In this document: piece after piece, positions 57,789-64,000 of the stretch
Layout of the letters: the number at the start of each line of letters is the position of its first letter
How positions within the stretch are numbered: position 1 is the stretch's first letter
Source: Zygnema cylindricum
Lineage: Eukaryota > Streptophyta > Zygnematophyceae > Zygnematales > Zygnemataceae
Assembly: GCA_037447655.1 (NCBI GenBank)
Contig: JBBHKE010000658.1
Span: 1 to 64,000, forward strand
Direction: 5' to 3'
Length of the DNA: 64,000 nucleotides
Position numbers and translations under genes: made by a program
Notes under the pieces: generated by a model
What the model was told of the DNA's origin: nothing
The model's database searches: none
The model's input: the letters and a program-made list of their open reading frames with translations, nothing else

Positions 57789-60267
57789 CTGTAGTTATAG
57801 GGCAATTATGCCAGCGAAAATTACTTTACTGCCAACAGTAACTTTCGATTGCTTGCCTCAAAGAAAACATCCAACGTGTTATCAATGCCGGTTTAGTAAC
57901 GTACAGTAACGGCCGGAGGCGTCGTAAAGCGAAATTGGAGTGAAAGGAGTGAAAGGCGATGTGGACCCCTTCACACTCGACCTTCACACCTAAAAACGCT
58001 CAATTCAGAACCGTACTTTTCACTTTGACTTGAAGTTTGATCTCCCAAACGCAAGTGTTCGGAGCGGTAAGTGCTATCGCGTCACACCATGTCACCACCA
58101 TAATGTCAATGATAACGTCACGTAAAATGGCCGTACAAAATACGTACAGTACTATCGCATTACACATAGTACTGTACAAAATCGAAAGGCCCTTAGCAAC
58201 CAAAGGGCAAAGCACTGGGTCGCCCGCGACTATTATTTTACGAGTCCGCACATTTCGTTCACTGGTTCCACTGCAGTTTGTTGCCTGTTTAGTTGATATT
58301 TTCACTCTTCAAAAATAATCATTAGCACCAAACAGTCGGTTCGGTGCGTCAGTCGGGGCCGTCCATCATGAATAAAATTACCCCGGCGAGATGCCACGTG
58401 GCCTGCCATATCAAAAATTTGTATTTCCCACCCCCTAAAAGAGTTGGGAAGGGATGGCGAGAGAATGGTGAGGAGGAGGGAAATCGATGTGGGGGAGGAG
58501 GGGTTGGAGGAGAGGGGTGAGGAACGAGAGGGGGGGCAATAAGAGAGTGCAAGGATTGGTATAGGTCATTGTTTGTGTAGAGAAGTTATCATTGTCGTTA
58601 CAAGGTGTCCTACTTCGATTATTCGGCAACACGCGAAGTAGCTCAGTAATTTCATTGAATATAGTGTTCAACTCAATTAAAATAAAAAAGACATGATACC
58701 ACATTGTCCAATAGGAAGATGTCGCCCGTGTTTTCCCTTTCCGAAATAACGTTGATAGTGACGACGCGCCGATGAACCAATGTAACAATTGCACGACAGT
58801 GTCTCAAAAAAATTCTCAAAGATATACCACTATTTACCATTATTGTTGACGAATCAAAAACATCACAGACATGGTAAACAGTGCACACTGTGTGACCGCA
58901 CCAGATCTACAGTTTTAAAACATGTGAACACAGCAAACATATTTGCCAACCCACATTGATTTATGACTCAGAAAACCTACAGAATACACAAAGAGATCAT
59001 CGATCCTGATGTCCTTGGCAGAATTGAGTATTGCTAAAAATTATAGAATAATCAACACATTTATATTTTGCTCGGAACTCCCAACTTTTGCCTTTTCGTA
59101 AAAAATGATTTTGGATTTGGTTTTTGGCAATTCCAGTGCTTATGAAATTTTTGAATAAATACGATAAATTCGAATGATTATTCAAATGATTTTTGGACAA
59201 GGACAGACTTCTATATCCGATTCGAAAACTTACATCTCATTTCAAAATCTATACCATGGTTGCATCAATTTTGTACAGTCGTGTATATAATAATAACGTA
59301 GCCTAGTATAAAGTTAAAATAGCGAAAAATATGAGTCGAAGATTATCCCTCCATGCAAGTTACCAAGTGCAAATTACGAGGCATGAAAGTCATAACAACT
59401 GAATTCGTAAATGTAACGATTTTATAACCCTAAAGACGCATCTACTACTACGCAAATGAAAAATAAAGGACCTCTTGGACAAATCAAAAACCTGGGTCAC
59501 CAAAAAAAAGCCGGCTGTAGACAATATTTTTTTCCCACATTTTCTTTCTCTTCATGATCCCCCAGTCGCTGGTTCATATGACAGAACAAACCACCACCAG
59601 ACAACACCTCCCTTCCTACTCCCTGATGCCATGTCCTCCGTTTGTGCTTCACTGCCACTTCTGTCACTTTCAGAAAATGAAACTAGCAACGATTTCACAA
59701 CATGTAAACATGGAGGGGAAAAGAAAAGCAAAAACCATAATGGCATGCAAATTAAACGAGCCTTCTTCAACATAACAGGCACTATAATCATTGCCACCGC
59801 ATCATTTGGATGGATACAGCAACTTAATTAATACTAATTCACAATTAAGAACCCTCAAGGATGAGGAATTTGGACATACCGTGTAATGAGAATAAATTAC
59901 CAACAAGGAACCGTACCCGATCAAGCCCTGAGTCTACGATGTGTAAAGCGGAATCTATAAATTGATTACATTGACGTCCTATTGCATTCGGAAATTTCTC
60001 ATTCCTCCCACATGTTCACATTTTAAATATATATGGTGAACGCAGTTATTCTGATTTTGAACATATCTCAAGATTAGTTGCCTAGACTAATGACTCAGCT
60101 TCAGAGATTAGACATTCGAGGAGAAGATGAGAAGAAAGAGCAATTTGCATTCACGCCACAGTGTCCCAGCAACAGCTTGCACTGATCCCAAATGGAAAAA
60201 CTGGAAGAAAGTGGGGAAAGCAACTACTCATGTTAAGAATGTGGTACAACCTGCTTCTCCAATGACT
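57789..60267. other. Intergenic and 3' flank of the radical-SAM gene
   Basis: No gene supported. 58436-58545 is a purine-rich tract. The minus strand at 59560-59790 has a short Ser/Glu-rich open stretch that could be UTR. Confidence 0.4.
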
Positions 60268-63200
60268 TCACTGATGCCTTCCTTGCGCAGCTTGGAGGGC
60301 ACTGCGTGCCGCGTCCATTGGCTTGGCGGGCTGCGTGGCGTGCAGCAAGCTTGTCCCGTCAAAGCGGCGATAGAGTGCACGGAACGCGTCGTCCCGCACC
60401 GCTGATCGCAGGACCTGCATGTCAACCTGCGAAAACATAAGAAAACACTCAAAATTCATTAGACGCTGCATTTCTAGTTTTTGATCCGGATTAGTTTTTG
60501 ATCCGAATTGATATAGTCACGCGATTCCATAAACAATTATACATGTGAAAACGCACAGAGAGTTTGGAAATGGATTAGGCTCCGTTAAGCCAATTTCCGG
60601 GCCATAAAATGCTCGGGGAAATCGGGCGGGGCCTGTTTTTTTATTACGCATGTAATTTAGAGAGAAAAATAATACAGGATACATTAAAATTGCCCGTACC
60701 CTGAGAAACTTTTTTAGAAGAAACTGACTCGATCGTCTTAGAGCTGATCCTAAAAAAAATCGAGGCTCATACACTTTTGTTCTTCCCATACTTGTTTTTC
60801 TTTCTGTTTCTACAGGCCACGCAGCGAGTGCTGAATGCCTAAAATTATGATCCGGGTCACGCAATAGACCCATCAATCAGATCATTTGAACAAAAGAGCG
60901 ATATATGAGCCGAAAACGAGCTTAAAGAGGAGCCTGGCCCTTAGCTGCTTCATTTCCCAGTTTTCCATCCAAACTGATATAGCCACACATTTCCATAAAC
61001 AATTACACATGTGAAAGCGAACAGACAGTTAGTCAAAAAATGTGTCAACCAAAATGCCCAATAAAAAATTAAGTCAAACGAAGCCAGCCAGACAACAGAG
61101 CATGTGAAGGCTGGATTGGGTCTTGTCACGGACATATGTGAGAGTTACCTGTGGGACAGACGGTGGATGTAGACGAAGACCACATCGGTGAACGTCTAAC
61201 ACCTCCAACTTGTGACCACTCACCTGTCCTCTCAATCACCACGACAGAATATCAGTAGCTTACTCATCAAGTGGACCAAGCTAAAAGCTAGACAGTCAGG
61301 AGTGAGCCCAAAACCTTTTGACGGGATTTAGATTTTAGACGTGCGAAGGGATTGGATAAACTTACCGAAGAGAGCATCAACAGGAGAGCGTCTGGACGCA
61401 GTGTGCCATCCATGCAATGCTGCAAACCTGCATATCTTACGACAAAGGTGTTGTCGTCCAATGAATAACAACTGCTGATCATGGCTGTTGGTAAACGGCC
61501 ACGGTGCAATTCAAGTTCAAGAAGCCGTTTACGCAGGTCCACCTTCTGTTTAATACTTGAATCATGTCCCAGTCAAACTACGTCAGGTGTTAAGGAACAT
61601 AAACGATAATTTTTCTCATGGATGCAGTATGATTAGCATCTGGAAACAACTGTTTCTGAAGAAGTATTTCACCAAAAAAAAAAAAACCTGCAGAAGAGGA
61701 AAAACCCATTTTTCAGAGGATGCAGCCTCGAGATTTGACTTCATCAACATGCACAAATATCCAAAACTTGCCTTTTCCTTCTTTTTGTTCTTGCTGCTCA
61801 CTACTGCCTCAAACTCGGTCAATTGAAGAACCTCTTCAACCCACTTCTCAGCTTCTTCTAATAGGTTCCGCAACTGAGACTGCACTCCATCTTCAGGGCC
61901 AGCTTCCACTTTTACAACAACAAGATATTCTGCCGCATATAGCAACTGCACACATCCAATAAACAAGGCATAATCACTACAAAACCAGATTGCTTTCAGA
62001 AAGACATACGATTCTGGACCTCCCAGCTTCCCATACATAAAACTGGGAGAACGTTTTGACAAAACCAAGAACACTTTGTAAGCAATCATTTGTTTGTGCC
62101 CCATAAGAAATCAATTGCTGAATATATGCAGTCATAAGACCTGCCATAATCAAGAAGACTTCTGTTCGCATTCGCAAAGGTGATACCCTACAGCTTCAAA
62201 ATAATCATGCATTGGATAATAAACGTGAGCCTTCCTTATGGCCATTTGTGCATGCCAGGGGCCATAGGACGTACACATATTCTTAAATCTGACAGTGGAA
62301 ACATTTGCCCACCTTAGAAAGCGATTCAGTCACTCCACCATTCAACTTTCGTATAGGGATTTCTTCCACATTTTGAATTCCTATTTCCAGAGGGAGCTGC
62401 CAAGGTCGAAACACAACATGGAAATTCAATTTTCAAGTCAGCTTGGGAGACATCCACAATCCGGACCTCGAATCACTTAACTCTAAGGCCTCTTTAAGAT
62501 CCTAATCCTCCCTGCCATTGTTGCTATGCTGGTCAGTAATTGCTATTTTCGACATGATTTACTTGCACATATTTCAAAATCCTAAAACAATAATTCTGCG
62601 CTTATACCAAACAATCCTGTAGCAGAAGCTGACTATCCTGAACCATCGAAGGGTGAAAGGATTCATGTACCTGCTCAGCTAGACGGCTACGGAAGTCCGG
62701 AACTGAGATATTTGTGGTGAGGTCAATGTCCACAAGCTAGTCCCAGTACAGTCATAGGCCCCACCAATTAACCAACATCATTTCAAATCCCAAATTCAGC
62801 GGTGGCCACCTGCTACTTCTACCACTACCCCTTCTAAGAACCACACATATGACCAATCTCAATCTGTACAAGTTGGTTGTACAACAACTGCTGCCATGTG
62901 TGACACCCTGAAACTGACATAGTTAGCCCGACGAAGCAAGTCATATCGAAATTATGATGCCCAAATGAAGACTCAAATGAAACATTGCATCACATTTTCT
63001 GAAGTACCAGACTTATTGGCTCCTGCACTGAGCCCTCATAAAAAAATGACAGCAATAAAAAACACTTTACCTCAAAAGAACTGGTGAAACCCAGAGGTAG
63101 AGGTTGCGCGCTAGATATTCGTGGCAATGAATGGAACCTGGTCTCCCATCAGAACAGCCATCCACATACATGGTCCAATCAATGTTTCCTCGTTTTTTCC

Positions 63201-64000
63201 TAGTGAACCTAGGACAAGGAAAAGTGAAATCGAATTCAACTATGAACCGGTTTTCAATAGATTTTGCAGAGATCCACCTACCCACGATCATAACTGACAG
63301 GAAGACTTGCTCGGCGCAATGCACGATCAAGAAGCCTCATCATATCCAAGTGACCAATGAGAGCCATGCTGCCTTCTTTGCTGTACCGCAATCTAAGTCG
63401 CTGTAGCACAAGACCTCCCATTCACAGAACATTTGTCAGAGAATCGCCATTTTTATGTCCCTTGGCAGACAGTAAAAGCCGCAGGTCTCATACAGCCCTA
63501 CAAATCAAACATTACCTGTGCTCTGTAAGAGTTCGGTTTGAAATGTCCTTCAAATTTGGGTACCTCGGGGATATCTGCTACCACTGCACAAACACACCAG
63601 CATCTCCACGGCCAGATGCATTAACAACCTTTCAGTCATTCAACGTATCCTCATTTGTCAACATTCACTGACTTGAAAGCCTACTACAAGAAAGAGCAGT
63701 CTAGAAAAAAAAAAAATGCACGATCCACAATTTGTTCAGCCTCCTCAAGAAGAATAGTTCTGGAGAACTTAATGTCTACCAACAGGGGCAAACACAAAAT
63801 TTTCAGAAACAATTATAAACTTATATAGTTTTCATGTGTCCGTTCAACATTTTGTGAAACACAACTTCAAGCGAAACATTCAAATGAAACCAAATCGCAC
63901 CATTGTCTCCAAAATCATCCCCGCAAACACCGCATTCGGAACATTGCCCACTATGTGAACAGTCCGGGACAGTGGACGCTTCCAGAGCCCTCTGCAAGTC
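60268..64000 (-). CDS. Radical-SAM protein with C-terminal DUF2344, 3' nine exons (partial)
   Basis: Exons 64000-63901 (continuing outside), 63583-63516, 63400-63282, 63137-63071, 62736-62671, 62396-62313, 61945-61772, 61545-61366 and 60426-60268 give 338 residues to a TGA. The first has the Cys cluster CSHSGQCSECGVCGDDFGDN, which follows the radical-SAM core in the bacterial B12-binding/radical-SAM family TIGR03960. Next comes the radical-SAM-linked domain DUF2344 (TIGR03936): RLRLRYSKEG, ALIGHLDMMRLLDRALRRA, LPVSYD, GFHSLPRISSAQPLPLGFTS, LVDIDLTT, LLYAAEYLVVV and VDLRKRLLELEL. Substrate and reaction are unknown. The family is common in cyanobacteria, so a plastid origin and location is a fair inference, but the N-terminus is outside. 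Intron 7 (61771-61546) needs a GC donor, AAG|GCAAGT. The last exon is less certain than the others. Confidence 0.88.

Noticed and set aside
59552-59797. Minus-strand Ser/Glu-rich stretch as a further exon of the radical-SAM gene
   Set aside because: It lies downstream of the in-frame stop at 60268-60270 and I see no supported splice that would include it.
60127-60405. Plus-strand 92-codon frame near the radical-SAM gene end
   Set aside because: Antisense to the last exon, whose phase, acceptor and stop fit the minus-strand gene.

Overview
The window reads as nuclear DNA of a green-lineage eukaryote, probably a streptophyte alga or seedless plant. It is dominated by repeats: plant-type Ty1/copia retrotransposons, a zinc-finger/RLE-type non-LTR element and several small TIR families. 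Embedded in these are three intron-containing genes, one of which starts with a chloroplast-transit-like peptide. I cannot name the species. Nothing bacterial, viral or organellar is visible, and no tRNA, rRNA or CRISPR locus was found.

Layout. 1.6-5.2 kb: a broken non-LTR retrotransposon (minus strand). 5.8-6.2 kb: a copia RT fossil. 6.9-9.2 kb: a relic LTR split by a PIF/Harbinger-like element that is itself split by a hAT-like element. 9.2-13.8 kb: copia copy A, 3'-truncated. 14.9-16.7 kb: degenerate repeats, a small TIR element and a second Harbinger-like copy. 17.5-19.0 kb: a three-exon gene for a plastid-targeted, LEA/COR15-like protein of 182 residues. 20.0-23.2 kb: two more non-LTR fragments, one flanked by a direct repeat of about 132 bp. 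24.7-31.7 kb (minus): a nine-exon gene for a 231-residue C9orf85/DUF2039-type protein. 31.9-52.4 kb: a nest in which a TIR element is split by copia C, and C holds a chimeric solo LTR, the complete young copia B (37746-44192, 1451-residue gag-pol, 5-bp target duplication) and the decayed copia D. 52.4-60.2 kb: AT-rich intergenic DNA with TIR elements, tandem repeats and a microsatellite. 60.3-64.0 kb (minus): the last nine exons of a radical-SAM protein ending in a DUF2344 domain, running off the window edge.

For the three genes I placed every exon by eye using splice sites, reading phase and family motifs. Two of them each need one GC-AG intron with the same donor, AAG|GCAAGT.

The most unusual signal is in the copia family. 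The LTR contains the gag start codon plus 17 nt. The primer-binding site follows directly and is translated as part of gag. It matches the anticodon arm of initiator tRNA-Met, the Drosophila copia half-tRNA mode, rather than the tRNA 3' end normally used by plant copia elements. The same LTRs also carry an antisense tRNA-like module and a shared core motif. The genes show no functional link to one another; the retroelements make up most of the window.
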